Positions 5,467-5,544 of a stretch of 5,544 bases of DNA are shown here, piece by piece. The notes below the pieces were generated by a model. That model made no database searches, had not been told where the DNA came from, and saw only the letters and a list, made by a program, of their open reading frames with translations. Source of the DNA: Enterobacterales bacterium (GTDB lineage Bacteria; Pseudomonadota; Gammaproteobacteria; Enterobacterales; Succinivibrionaceae); the NCBI GenBank assembly GCA_900768635.1, contig CAAGDP010000123.1, positions 1 through 5,544 of the forward strand, written 5' to 3'. The position numbers were made by a program, and so were the translations under genes. How positions within the stretch are numbered: position 1 is the first letter of the stretch; the number at the start of each line of letters is the position of its first letter.

Positions 5467-5544
5467 CTACGCATGAATATTTGCAAAGTTCTTTGATGCA
5501 GGCTCTTGAATTAAAATTCGTTTCCACCACATAAATACTCTATC
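5467..5544 (-). CDS. Possible C-terminal end of an upstream operon gene, unidentified
   Basis: On the minus strand one frame is open from the window edge for 25 codons to TAG (5469-5467), containing MWWKRILIQEPASKNFANIH. It ends 25 bases before the TTG of the glycosyltransferase, as expected for a preceding gene of the same operon. Aromatic and basic residues give it a protein-like look, but the family cannot be recognised. A second minus frame stops earlier (TAA at 5513-5511) and could be the real end instead. At this length an open frame can also occur by chance. Confidence 0.35.
   Translation of the reverse strand, partial: DRVFMWWKRILIQEPASKNFANIHA

Noticed and set aside
1..5544. CRISPR arrays, tRNA or rRNA genes, toxin-antitoxin or phage-defence genes
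   Set aside because: I looked for regularly spaced repeats, tRNA-like cloverleafs and such proteins and saw none.

Overview
The window reads as a piece of a Gram-negative, probably gammaproteobacterial, genome of low to moderate GC. The phosphoheptose isomerase is very close to the enterobacterial GmhA type. ADP-heptose synthesis for the lipopolysaccharide (LPS) inner core, a membrane chemoreceptor and an IS200-type transposase fit a motile gut or environmental bacterium. A Succinivibrionaceae-like host is only a guess; nothing here fixes the genus.

Layout. Positions 1-145 hold the last codons of an IS200/IS605-family TnpA, including the catalytic Tyr, followed by its right-end hairpin. Positions 146-794 are AT-rich and have no convincing gene. 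They contain scattered open fragments that may be a decayed gene, a perfect 17-bp dyad at 537-553, a leader hairpin at 695-715 and three TTTGC-type motifs spaced 22-23 bp. Positions 795-2411 (+) encode an orphan methyl-accepting chemotaxis protein. Two intrinsic terminators sit back to back at 2436-2528, between this gene and a convergent operon.

The minus-strand operon reads, in transcription order: an unidentified partial gene (5544-5467, tentative), a GT4-type glycosyltransferase (5441-4221), gmhA (4201-3599), hldD (3540-2554), then the terminator. Gaps are 25, 19 and 58 nt. Each complete gene has a good Shine-Dalgarno; the first two start with TTG and GTG. GmhA and HldD catalyse the first and last steps of ADP-L-glycero-D-manno-heptose synthesis. 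The middle steps (HldE, GmhB) must be encoded elsewhere. The glycosyltransferase probably works on the same LPS core or an attached glycan.

No clearly new system is present. The most testable observations are a T8 homopolymer at codons 4-6 of the glycosyltransferase, where single-base changes in either direction lead to a prompt stop (possible phase variation), and the spaced motif array in front of the chemoreceptor. Weaker ones are a basic-hydrophobic insertion in the glycosyltransferase and coding-like sequence just after the gmhA stop codon.
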